Shown in pieces: positions 20,956 to 31,143 of a stretch of DNA of 64,000 nucleotides. The stretch is from Prostheceraeus crozeri (Eukaryota; Platyhelminthes; Polycladida; Euryleptidae), in the NCBI GenBank assembly GCA_907163375.1, contig CAJQUW010009243.1, forward strand, positions 260,501 through 324,500, given 5' to 3'. The translations under genes and the position numbers were made by a program. Every line of letters begins with the position of its first letter. Positions within the stretch are counted from its first letter, which is position 1. Below the pieces are notes generated by a model. That model was not told where the DNA came from, searched no databases, and worked only from the letters and a program-made list of their open reading frames with translations.

Positions 20956-23603
20956 AAGTCGATAGAACATTTGTTTGCCGAGTGATAAAAATATACAAAT
21001 ATAGTGATATAATATTTTATTTTTTTATTTTATATATATATCAAATTTGTCTATCTTAGAAATTAGAAAATTAAAAAGGTGAAGTAGTTATTCCATCAGG
21101 TAAAATTTTTCTTTTATCATTAAATGGATCTAATGCTAATTTATGTTCTTCTTTTAAATACATTTTATGTTTCTTTGAATTAAGTCTATAATTACATGCT
21201 GTTTTTATTTCATTATTAAATAATACATTTTTATAATCTTGAAGTGTTATTTGATTAGCCACTGATGCCTTTGAAATTCCTTTTAATGTTTTATGTGTTT
21301 TAATATTATTAGTTGTATCATAACAGTAACATTTAGATTTTAAAAATATAGCTTCTGTTATGAAATCTTCATTTCCTTCTTTTACAATTCATCTTTTACT
21401 TTACATAAATCAGAAGGATGAATGATATCTTTTATTTTATCTATTTCTTTAACAAGTGTAGAATTATACGGTATTATTAATTCTAAGAAAACAGAATCGG
21501 TATCTGTAAAGTGTAATTTATAGTTTTTGCCATAAGCAGGTGCTAAATAATCATATATAAATCTATACATAAATAGTTTAGCTAATTCTAATATAGTGAA
21601 ACCAATAAAATTAAACTTATCATGTTTTACGCTAATTCGACGTAAATGTACAGCACATAGTTCATCACTAAATCTAGTAGTTCTTTTATATGTAGGTTTC
21701 CTTGTTAAATTTTGAAACCTATCTTTATCATAAACTATTTCAATATTTTGTCTATTACGCACATTTTCTGAAGTCTTACCATAAAATGCATTATTCATTA
21801 ATTTGAAGAACACATTTACAAAATCATCTTTATTTCTTTTAGCTATTTTACTTTTTCAATATTGAACTCTATATAATCTTTTAACCATTTAGATTTTTGA
21901 TAAAATAGTTTTCGATGTATTTTGGTGAGAATCATTCCATGTTCTAAATACCAATCTAGCATTCTTCCTTCAACAACATACTTTCCTTTATTACTTTGTG
22001 TTAACATAAGTTTTTTTGTTGGTCTGTATTTCTTAGGAATTATAGATTTTTGATAATCTGAAAAATCTTCTATATTGGGAATTTTGTTTTCGGGACAGAA
22101 AGGAAAATATTTTGTTTTATCTTTTATTTCATCAGGATATACTAAATCAACTTCATATATATAACCATGATTATAATTTCCATCATATGTTTTTTGATAA
22201 TCAAGAATATTACACCATTCCATCTCACCTGTTGGTAATTCTTGTATCATGCAAGAAGAATATAAGCTATTAAAATCATAATATAACAAATAGTTTTCTC
22301 TCATGAATTCATCAATTGCATTTTCACGTTTTACTCCTTCTCGTTTCGTTCGAAAAATTTCTAATATTTTTTTTTCTTCTGGAGATAAAGGTTTCACTAT
22401 TCCATATTCTTGTGTATTTACTTTCTTATTATAACATTTAACATATCTATTACCTAAAACTGATGAAACTCCACCTCTAATTCCAGATTCAAAAAATAAT
22501 GATTTATCATATGTATTCTCTTTATAATGTTTAAGTTTAACATTTGTATGTTTTAATCCTGCTAACCATGTTAAACATGGTGTAGAATAACAACAACATG
22601 GATCTATTCCGTAATATTCTATGCACATGTCACGAAAATTTTCAAAAAGATCAGTAAGGATTAATACATCTATCTGAAGATATTTCATTGTATAATCATA
22701 CATTGTTTTACAATTTAACTCTCTCCAATTCTTTTCAGCTTCTGCATAGTCTTCTTCAGATAATTGTGATTGTTTTAATGTTGATTTAAATTTATTTATT
22801 GGAGGAAGTTGTTTTTCTTCCATAATTTTATTCACAGAATTAAAATCAGTCTTCGACTGTGAACCACAGGTTTTATCTCCAGTTATGTACTCATACGGAA
22901 ATATGCCTTTTAAAGGTTTTAAATTATATTTATTTAATATTTTACATTGTTCAGATTTCAAAGTTTTTCCCATAACATCTAATGAATAAGGAGTAAAAAA
23001 TCTAAATGCATCTAAAATTCTAATACAACCTAATTGCATTGAAAAATATTCTTCTTCTGTTTTACATAGTACATTTATTTGTTGTTGTTGTAATTTTTCA
23101 GATGAAAATAAATCTTTAATTACTAGATGTAAATCATATTTAGAACCATTGTAGAAATATAGAGGAACAAAGTTATATTTAAATTCATTAGCATTAAGAT
23201 TACAAGAATTATGTGCTGCACCTCTATATAATCCATTTAGATGATCATGATCTTTTACCTTATCAAGATATCTACCTTTGCCATTTTTATAATTTTTTGT
23301 AAATTCTTTTCCACAGTAATAATAATTTGTTTCATTAATAAAATTTAATTTTTCTTTTTCTGTTAATGGTATCATTGGTATATTTGTTTCAAACAATTGT
23401 GAAAAATAATTTTGTAATTCTTCTACTTTCTTTGTAAACTTTTCTGAACTATCTTCACCATAGTATTGATAATATTCTGATTTAAATAATTCAGGATAAT
23501 TTGAATGAATGTACATTCCCCAACATAATGGTTTTTGTTCAAATAAATATTTTTCTTTACTTTGTTCAGCTGCACTTTTTTCATAATTATCATTTTCAGA
23601 ATC

Positions 23604-23634
23604 GGGCGAAGCCCTGGAAGACATCTCCGATGTC
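23604..23634. repeat. Paired hairpin inside the polymerase gene
   Basis: gggcgaagccc (23604-23614) and gacatctccgatgtc (23620-23634) are separated by tggaa. A near-identical unit lies at 25154-25184. On the minus strand the first hairpin encodes Ser-Arg-Ala-Ser-Pro. Confidence 0.8.
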
Positions 23635-25153
23635 CAGTGCTTTTTGTGTCATATTAACATTATATGCTTCGAAATCACAATATATTGTAAAGGGTACTTT
23701 ATTTTTGAAATGCCATTTATTGTATTCTAAATAATCATCTTTAGGAAAAGTATTTTCAACTGCTTCGTTTTGTTGACAATTCTCCAAATGTCTATTCATT
23801 TCTTCTTTAGTTCTAAAACTTGTCATACATTGGAGACAAGGAAAATTAGCATTATCTGAAGTTTTTGTAAATATAGAAACATCTTTACACAATATAAAAT
23901 GACCCTGATAATATAATATATTCGCTTGTGCTGGTTGCTTTGTCTGTTCTAGTTTTTCAAATTTATCTTGATATATTTCATGTGTTTCATCAATTTCTGT
24001 TGTAAGATTAAATGTATTTCGATGAAAATTTTGATTTAATATTTGTAGCTGTTGTTCATATTCTTTATCATATTGTTCTTTATATTGTTGTTGACATTTT
24101 TTTAGACATTCATTTAATTCTTTATTTTCTTCATTATTTAATTCTTTATTGTCTTCATTTAATTTTTGAATCGTTTCTATCTTATTTTGATATTTATGGC
24201 CATATTCTTGTACTAATATTTTTGTTTGTTGTTGATAATCTGTTTTACATTTTTGTAAACTTTTATTTAAATTTTCTATTTTTTGTTGATATTCTAAAGA
24301 TAAAGATGAATATTTGTAATTATAATCATCATTACGTCCTTCATAATTATTATGATTAATCATTATTGGTGATAATGTTTTAACAATTTCAAATTTTTCA
24401 GTACATATTATTTTTCCTTTGTTAAAAAATATTATGATGCATGTAATTTCCTCTTTTATTGTATACTATTTCTGATTGACATAAATTTTTATTATTCAAA
24501 TAAAATTTTTTTGAATCTGAGTAAAGTGGAGTAATTTTACCAATAGAAACATAATTCACATTTAATTCAAAAACATTTACTTCTATTAAATTTTTATTCT
24601 TTTTATGAAATTTTATTAACCTATTATAATCATATGGAAATTCATCTAAACCATCCGAAAGATCAAATTCCTTTATGTATTCTTCTTTATTATAATGACT
24701 TAGTCTTTCTTTGTGATATTCTTTAGGATGTAAATGTGCTATAATACTCCACAGAAAACAATAATCATCTTCATTTTTTATGTTGATTATTTGTGGTGAA
24801 CTGAAAGGTAAAGGAACATAACTACCACCAGTATTATTTTTATATTTATCAATTACTATTTTCTTAGATAGTATTTTAACAAATCTCCAACCAGATTCAC
24901 GTAACTGGGCTTCAATTATACAATTTTCTAATTTAAGTATCATCGATTCTAATATGGGTTGTATATCATTTACATTATGAATTTCTTGTGAATTCGTAAA
25001 ATGTCCTTGTATTATTTCTTCAGGAATTCCATCAGGTCCATTTTTTGTATAAAGTACTTCTACATTCATATAACATTTGAAAGATTTCTTAAATATTTTG
25101 AAAAAGTTTTTTAATACATTATAAAAAATTTCATCGGTTTCATTATGTTCAAC

Positions 25154-25184
25154 GGGCGAAGCCCTGGAAGACATCTTTGATGTC
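25154..25184. repeat. Paired hairpin inside the polymerase gene
   Basis: gggcgaagccc (25154-25164) and gacatctttgatgtc (25170-25184). It is the same unit as at 23604-23634, with changes only in the loop and edge, and encodes the same Ser-Arg-Ala-Ser-Pro peptide on the minus strand. Confidence 0.8.
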
Positions 25185-25294
25185 CCGTGTACAGTCTGAT
25201 TAAATAAACATTTTATATTTACTAAGACTTCATCAAATTCATCTATTTCGTTAAATTCATCAGTATCATTAAATAAATATCTTTCATCGGGTAC

Positions 25295-25320
25295 GGGCCT
25301 AGCCCTAGAACCTTCGGTTT
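25295..25320. repeat. Paired hairpin inside the polymerase gene
   Basis: gggcctagccc (25295-25305) plus gaaccttcggttt (25308-25320). On the minus strand it encodes Glu-Gly-Ser-Arg-Ala-Arg-Pro, the same frame as the unit at 26387-26412. Confidence 0.8.
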
Positions 25321-25680
25321 GTATGGACTCATCTTCAGTATTAAAAACTTTTTTATATTCCGAATGTGAATAATCATCAAACATTTTTTTAACTTTTATA
25401 TCAGTAGGCAATGTTTCTAGATAGTTTTTATAACTATTTAATTTTAATATATTTCCTTCATCAACTCGATCTACATTTTGTAAATGCAATTTACTATTTA
25501 AATGAGATTGATAACTTCTTTTTGTTTGCAACTTTTTTTACATAAGACACAATAAAACTTGGTATTTTCGATTTTTTTTATTTTTTAAAGAAAAAATTGT
25601 GTTTTAATTTTAGATATAAACGTTCTAATATCAAGGTCTTGAGAGTTATTTTATATTATTATATATTTCTCGTTCTTTAG

Positions 25681-25872
25681 TTATTTTATTTTCTTTATCA
25701 TATAATGTTTTATAATATTAAGTTTTATCATATTAAATTTTATCATATTAAGTTTTATCATATAACGTTTTATCAAAAGATAATTTAAATTTATTTTCAC
25801 TAAATATTGATTCTTCATCATCATAAGTTGATCCTTCATCATCATAAATTGATTCTTCATCGTCATCATAAA
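25681..25872. repeat. Short AT-rich tandem repeats
   Basis: About 25695-25790 holds repeats of a 14-bp unit like taagttttatcata. About 25799-25872 holds a 24-bp unit gattcttcatcatcataa. The latter encodes an acidic YDDEES-type repeat at the C-terminus of the minus-strand gene. Confidence 0.7.
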
Positions 25873-27151
25873 TTACACTTTTTGGTATAGGATGCCATTC
25901 CCTGATAGGATACCATTCTCTTATTGGAATATCTAACTCTAAATTACATTTTTTATCTGATAATGATATAATAGAGAAAAATATTGGTCTTTGATCTCTT
26001 TTGGAAAATTTAATAACACCACCATAATCTGATTCATTTTTAGTTTTTATTAAAGATGATAAAATTTTAAATTGATTAGATGTAAATCCTAATTTAAATT
26101 TTGTAGACCCGACACATAGTTGTCTAACAGTATCTTTAACTATACCATCATTATTATTTTCAATTGTAAGAAAATGAAATTTAGATAAATTTTGATTATA
26201 TGTAGTATTAATATCATGTACATCAGTATGAGATATAAATTTTTCTTCACTTAAATTTTTATAATTACTCATATTTTTATAATCTTTTTTACCATTCACA
26301 CCTTTTTCAGATGCTTCAGGATCATCGTCTATGTTATCATCATCTATATTATCATCATCATTATTATTATAAGATTCTTTAAGATCGGGCAAAGCCCTAG
26401 AACCTTCGGTTCGTTTATTATGATTATGATTATGGTCATTGTTAATAGTATAAGGTGTAGTCCACGTATAAGGTGTTGTCCACATATAAAGTTTTTCTTG
26501 TTGAGCTAAACCATTTATATAAGATTTTAACAAATTAATATTTAAATTTGAATATAATCCTATATAAGTATCATCATCATATCTTTGGGGCATTTCTAAT
26601 GTTTCTTGTTTATAAATTGTATCTCTGTAATAAACTTGACATAATAATTCTTCATTATGTTTTTTACTTTCTATATGAATATTATATTGGTTTTGTTCAT
26701 CAACAAATAATCTAATTTTTTCCTTGGAAAACGATTTTAATTTTTTAACTAATTCTTTAATATTGATATAATTAATAATTTTATTTTCTATCCACTAAGT
26801 ATTACTAATCGGCAAAGCTGCTCTAATGAATCCATAAACATTATTATGACCAATGATTACCATATTTTCTTTATTCAATTCTACATACGCAACATCATTA
26901 TATTTACTTACAATCTCCATAAATTTTATAAATGGATTTCCTGGAAAAATACAATAATTAGTTTCAATAGAAGGTAAACCTTTAGTCTGTTCTCTAAATA
27001 TTTCTGCTTGTAATTCGAATAAAAGATTTACATCTATACATGTATTATTATTATTATCAAAACATTTATTATCAAATCCCGTTGATCTCGTCGAATAAGA
27101 AGAACAGGATGAAACGGGCGAATATAATTTTTTTAAATTTGGATTTTCCAT
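25748..27151 (-). pseudogene. Unknown Polinton gene, broken
   Basis: A minus-strand gene upstream of the polymerase and in the same direction. Near the N-terminus are LFELQAEIFREQTKGLPSIE and NPFIKFMEIVSKYND. The later part holds YIGLYSNLNINLLKSYINGL, an Asp/Asn-rich linker, FHFLTIENNNDG and a C-terminal acidic repeat. It is broken. I do not recognise the family. It shares a 46-bp intergenic start region with the divergent gene at 27198. Confidence 0.5.
26387..26412. repeat. Paired hairpin inside an unknown gene
   Basis: gggcaaagccc (26387-26397) plus gaaccttcggttc (26400-26412), both perfect stems with 3-base loops. On the minus strand it encodes Glu-Gly-Ser-Arg-Ala-Leu-Pro. Confidence 0.85.
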
Positions 27152-27197
27152 TTTTTCATTTTTATTAGAAGAAATTTTATTTTTTTATTGTTAAAAA

Positions 27198-28085
27198 ATG
27201 ATGTTACCAAATGTTGGTGGAGGTGCATTTATCCCGAATAATCGTGAATCAGAAATAGAAATAGAAAATTATATCATGAAAACTGGAGACGTTTTATCTG
27301 GTCCATTGCATCTTTCTATTCTTCCGCAACAAAATACAGAGTTAACAAATAAACAATATGTTGATACACAAATCAATGACTTACAAGAAAAATATATAAA
27401 CGATGTTTTGGTTCCACTGATGAATGAATTAAAGTTGCTTAAACTTAATGACAATTCATTAAACGAAAAATTATTAAAACTTGATAAAAAGGATAGAGAG
27501 CTAGAAGCAGATATAGCAAAACTTTTTAAAAAGATTTCAGAACAATCAAAAATTTTAATATTACTTTCTTTAAATTTAAAATCTGCTGTAATTAAAAATA
27601 AACATCAGATAAAAATGTTAAAAGAACAATTAGAAGATGAAATAGAAAAACTACCTGAAAGAATTTAAAAAAATTTAAAGCAGTTACAAACTACATTCCA
27701 AAAAAGTGTTGATGAATTAAGTTCCAAAATTACTCAACAAATGAAAAAGATGAATAGAATAATAAATGAAGTAAACTCACTTAATCAAAGAGTTGATAAA
27801 ATGAAAACTCTTAAAATCAATTTAGAAAATGAATTAAAGAAAGATTTACAAGAAAACTCTAAAGAAAATAAAGAACAGTTAGATTCTGTTAAAAGACAAT
27901 TAGATGTTCTTAAAATTAAGTTAAATGCTCTTAAAACGGCGTTGAAGATTAATCAGGAGAAAATGCAAGTTAATAGAAAAGAAATTAAAGTACATCACAC
28001 GCTGCTTGACGCAATAGATAAAGTGCAACAGTCAATTAATAAAGTTATCTCGAAGTTGTTGTCCATTCACAAACGTAAATCTTGA
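27198..28085 (+). pseudogene. Fibre-like coiled-coil Polinton gene, broken
   Basis: The N-terminal region contains ENYIMKTGDVLSGPLHLS followed by TELTNKQYVDTQINDL. This closely resembles the DxxSGPLxL...xxTxKYVDxxI head segment of phage tail-fibre proteins. The rest is a long Leu/Lys/Glu heptad coiled coil, as in trimeric fibres. A vertex fibre or receptor-binding spike is a reasonable inference but not shown. It is broken in this copy. Its 3' end is followed by a three-hairpin cassette (28115-28157). Confidence 0.6.
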
Positions 28086-28114
28086 TCGACGAAGTCTTGG
28101 GTTTCTGACCTATC

Positions 28115-28157
28115 GGAGCGAAGCTCCTCTGGCTTCAGCCGATCGGACCAAAGGTCC
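28115..28157. repeat. Three-hairpin cassette after the fibre-like gene
   Basis: ggagcgaagctcc (28115-28127), ggcttcagcc (28131-28140) and ggaccaaaggtcc (28145-28157). The last two plus the following tgaggttattacc reappear inverted at 31044-31078, so this is a shared module rather than a chance fold. Confidence 0.85.
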
Positions 28158-28245
28158 TGAGGTTATTACCTTATCATAAACGTAAATCTTAGCGCAAATA
28201 TTAACGTAAATATTTTTTCCCAAAAGTCAAATTTAATCTTAAAAA

Positions 28246-28812
28246 ATGCCTATAATTTATAAACACAATCTTAAACATTTTGCTTCAAATCAAAAAATTG
28301 CTCATGAACCATCTATCAAATCTGTTTACCATTATGACAGTGTAGAAACAATCGGAACACAAAAGTTCCTAGGCACCGCAGGTGCCGTTCAAAAAGAAGG
28401 GGATGGTATATTTTCTGGTATTGGAAGTATCGTTAACTTAATTAAAAATAATAAAGATTTGATTACATCTGCTGCTAAAGGAACAGCTGCTATAGGTAGT
28501 ACAGCTAGTGCAATATCAAATGCTGTTAAATCTCCAAACGAATTAAAACAACTAGAAGCTATTCGTAAACTTAGGAATGATTCTGAAGAACTAAAAAATT
28601 TAAAAAAAATTTCAGAGGAAACAAAAAACAAAATTGCTAACATAGCTGTGGGGAAAACCTTGAGGAGCGGAGCTCCGTCTGATAGTAAACATAAGAAGAA
28701 ATCAGGCGTAGCCATAAAACGTTCAATTGAAGAAATAAGAGGCAATGGCGTGAGCAGCAACCTTCGGTCTAACCAGCAAAGCTGTAGCGGAGCTGGTCTA
28801 GCAAAATTCTAA
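28246..28812 (+). CDS. Unknown Polinton protein with a hydrophobic segment
   Basis: 188 codons, open, with the start after atttaatcttaaaaa. The middle segment (IVNLIKNNKDLITSAAKGTA, AIGSTASAISNAV) is small-residue-rich and amphipathic or membrane-like. A charged coil (LEAIRKLRNDSEELKNLKKI) and a basic, low-complexity C-terminus follow. Three GC-rich hairpins lie within the coding sequence (28354-28386, 28664-28676, 28760-28794) and account for odd peptides such as RSGAPS. Position before the major capsid gene suggests a minor virion protein, but no family was recognised. Confidence 0.55.
   Translation: MPIIYKHNLKHFASNQKIAHEPSIKSVYHYDSVETIGTQKFLGTAGAVQKEGDGIFSGIGSIVNLIKNNKDLITSAAKGTAAIGSTASAISNAVKSPNELKQLEAIRKLRNDSEELKNLKKISEETKNKIANIAVGKTLRSGAPSDSKHKKKSGVAIKRSIEEIRGNGVSSNLRSNQQSCSGAGLAKF
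28354..28386. repeat. Paired hairpin inside a reading frame
   Basis: ggaac/gttcc stem at 28354-28369, then ggcaccgcaggtgcc at 28372-28386, a perfect 6-bp stem with a 3-base loop. Confidence 0.75.
28664..28794. repeat. Three hairpins near a gene 3' end
   Basis: ggagcggagctcc (28664-28676), agcaaagct (28775-28783) and agcggagct (28786-28794), with accttcggt at 28760-28768 between the first and the later two. All are in frame in the 188-codon gene. Confidence 0.7.
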
Positions 28813-28960
28813 AATTATATTTTAGTAAGATTTTTTTTAGTAAATTATTTTTAGTAAAATTTTTTTGGTAAAATTTTTTTGGTAAAATTCTAAAATTATA
28901 TTTTAGTAAAAATTTTTTCTGGCTGTGAGAAAAACAAAAAGTCAAATTATTTTTTTAAAA

Positions 28961-30302
28961 ATGTCTTCGCTTATCGAAAATAAATTTAGATTAGACGATC
29001 CTCCGTTCGTCAGTTACAATCAAAAAAAGAATGACTATATAAGAATTGCTATGAATCCCGGATCTTCCAGTAGAGTAAATACTGGAGGTGATTTAATTTT
29101 TGAAGTTGATAATCAGCAGAGTTATATATATTTACCTGATTCGTTTTTACATTGTGAATATTCTTTATATAGTGATGCTAATTTTACAACACCATTACCA
29201 GATACCGATAATATTGCATTAGAGAATAATTTCTTTCCAAGATTATTTACACAAATGCGTTTAGATGTTGCAACTCAAAATATAGAAACAATAAGTGATT
29301 CTCCAGGTGAAATTGATACAATGCTTAGATTTGTAACAATTGGTGAAAATAATAAAAAGTATGAAATCGAAGGTTGGTTTCCTGATACTAATGATGGTAT
29401 AATTGTTGATGATTTAACTCACGCTGGAACAGATGCCGCAGGAATTGCGAAAGATGTAGAAAATATTGCAAATGATTTAAATAAAACAAACAATAGTGCA
29501 TATAAAGAAAGACGTGAATTTAACAAGAAAAGTAAACAGACAGTTAATTGGTCATTGTCTCCATTATTCGGATATTTAGATTATGACAAAATATCGTATC
29601 AATTAAAATTTAAATTAATAATTCATCGTACAGCAAATAATGAATTAATCTTTTTTGGTAAGACTGGAAGAAAAGCATATTTAAAAATTGATAGACTTGA
29701 ATGGTGGATTAAGCATATTACTCCTAGTTTAGAGATTGAAACAGCTATTGCAAAAACTAAAAAGATTAAATACCAACAAACCAATTCCAGTAAATTTTCT
29801 AAAGCGAACTGCTAGTTCAGTAACTTTTTCCGAACAAAGATTTAACTGGAATTTTACTAGAACTGCGAATACTCCAAGATATTTATTACTAACATTTCAA
29901 AGAAATAATTCTCCAAGTTTTGATAAGAACAACAATCTTTTTCATATTAATACAATTCGAAGTTTACAAGTTTCATTAAATCAAACCCGATATCCAATTG
30001 ATCCATTAAGATTCGATGATACCAATAATCAATTTATGGAAGGATATGATTCTTATCGAAATCTTTGTATAGAATTTGGAGTTGAACCACAATTAACTCC
30101 TGGAGATTGGAGACATTTATATCCTGTTTTCTGTTTCGATTTAAGTGCACAATCTGAAGATATTATCAAGACTGGTTGTGATGTAACAATTAATATTGAA
30201 AAGAAAGATTCCACAACTTCATTGATGGCTTATGGTTTATTGCTAGAAGATGTAAAATATTCTATTGAAATTCTTAATGGAAAGATGGCTAGGATAGGCT
30301 AA
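28961..30302 (+). pseudogene. Major capsid protein, double jelly roll, broken
   Basis: The start follows ttatttttttaaaa. Family-typical blocks are DYIRIAMNPGSSSRVNTGGD, SYIYLPDSFLHCEYSL, LENNFFPRLFTQMRLDV and TNDGIIVDDLTHAG. In the second half come PRYLLLTFQRN, FHINTIRSLQVSLNQTRYPI, GYDSYRNLCIEFGVEP and the late YPVFCFDLSAQSEDIIKTGC. This arrangement matches the Polinton major capsid proteins, which form the icosahedral shell in related viruses. It is broken in this copy. A five-copy minisatellite follows. Confidence 0.8.
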
Positions 30303-30321
30303 AGCCCAAGACTTCGTCGAT
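30297..30321. repeat. Paired hairpin after the capsid gene
   Basis: ggctaaagcc (30297-30306) followed by gacttcgtc. The string caagacttcgtcgat is the inverted form of 28086-28100 after the fibre-like gene. Confidence 0.7.
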
Positions 30322-30333
30322 TAATTAATTTTT

Positions 30334-30550
30334 TTCATAACTAAAATAGATTAAAATTTTTTGGTAACTTAAAATTTTTTCATAACTAGAATAGATTAAA
30401 ATTTTTGATAACTTAAATTTTTTCATAACTAGAATAGATTAAAAATTCTTAACTTAAAAATTTCTCATAACTACAATAGATTAAAAATTTTCGTAACTTA
30501 AAATTTTTCATAACTACAATAGATTAAAAATTTTCGTAACTTAAAATTTT
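30334..30550. repeat. 46-bp minisatellite, about five copies
   Basis: The unit cataactagaatagattaaa plus a T-rich run and gtaactta is repeated about five times with small changes. It occupies the whole gap between the capsid gene and the next start codon. Confidence 0.85.
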
Positions 30551-30560
30551 TTTATTAAAA

Positions 30561-31043
30561 ATGTCGCAAGCGAAAAGTAATAATAATAAAACTGTTGAAT
30601 TAAAATTACGTAATATTGTTGACAAAAATACCCCTAAAACTATTACGATTAACAAAAAAAAGTATTACATAAGTAAACCAATGATAGAGAATATTCAATT
30701 ACAAGAAGAAAAGAATGGCGGGATTCTCCCATTAATTCCTCTAATAATAGGTGGCATAGCAGCAGCAGGAAGTGTTTTAGGTGGGACAGCTGGTATTGTC
30801 CAAGCAGTAAATAAAAATAAATCAGAGAAGGCAGCATTAGAAGAACAAAAACGTCATAAGAGAGAGTTAGGGAAAGTTGCTAGGGGTGAAGGAATAGTAG
30901 ATAATTTTATTAGTAAATTAAAATTAGTTGATGAAGGAAAACGAGTTCTTAAAAATATTCTCCACAATGTTGATGATTTAATTGAAATTAAAGAAACTAA
31001 AGATGGTTCTGGTATATATCTAAGTCCTAGTATGATTCGGTAA
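30561..31043 (+). CDS. Small Polinton membrane protein
   Basis: 160 codons, open. The start follows tttttttattaaaa. Residues about 52-82 are strongly hydrophobic and glycine-rich (GGILPLIPLIIGGIAAAGSV, then LGGTAGIVQAVN), flanked by Lys-rich segments. A comparable small one-pass protein occurs next to the capsid genes in many Polintons and adenovirus-like elements, where it is thought to be a virion or membrane protein. That role is inference here. A hairpin cassette starts within a few bases of its stop codon. Confidence 0.6.
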   Translation: MSQAKSNNNKTVELKLRNIVDKNTPKTITINKKKYYISKPMIENIQLQEEKNGGILPLIPLIIGGIAAAGSVLGGTAGIVQAVNKNKSEKAALEEQKRHKRELGKVARGEGIVDNFISKLKLVDEGKRVLKNILHNVDDLIEIKETKDGSGIYLSPSMIR

Positions 31044-31051
31044 TAACCTCA

Positions 31052-31094
31052 GGACCTTTGGTCCGATCGGCTAAAGCCTCAGAACCTTTGGTTC
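31052..31094. repeat. Three-hairpin cassette at a gene 3' end
   Basis: ggacctttggtcc (31052-31064), ggctaaagcc (31069-31078) and gaacctttggttc (31082-31094). It is the inverted counterpart of the cassette at 28115-28157, including the outer ggtaataacctca. Confidence 0.85.
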
Positions 31095-31143
31095 TATTAG
31101 GTAAAACATTTATTTTATCTTAATAATTTTTTTATCTTTTAAA

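Larger units (their letters stand above)
21071..25531 (-). pseudogene. Protein-primed family B DNA polymerase, broken
   Basis: This is the largest gene of the element, on the minus strand, with several breaks. In order: an N-terminal region with IINIKNEDDYCFLWSIIAHL, typical of Polinton polymerases; a long Gln/Glu-rich coiled coil; a C2H2-like finger (CLQCMTSF...HLENC); exonuclease motif YCDFEAY; a palm with YDFNSLYSSCM (motif A) and KLMNNAFYGKTSEN (motif B); HFTDTDSVF with the catalytic DTDS (motif C); and a C-terminal YRLNSKKHKMYL...PFNDKRKILPDG. It copies the element's DNA from a protein primer. GC-rich hairpins occur inside its coding region. It converges on the ATPase gene. Confidence 0.9.

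Noticed and set aside
24012-24359. Plus-strand open frame opposite the polymerase
   Set aside because: It is the antisense of a Gln/Glu-rich coiled coil in the real minus-strand gene, rich in Ile/Leu/Tyr only because of AT-rich codons.
28115-28157. Bacterial rho-independent terminator
   Set aside because: The stems are not followed by a defined T run, and the DNA is eukaryotic. The recurrent paired structure is better treated as a repeat family.
28389-28760. Minus-strand 123-codon frame
   Set aside because: Antisense of the 188-codon plus-strand gene, with no motifs of its own.
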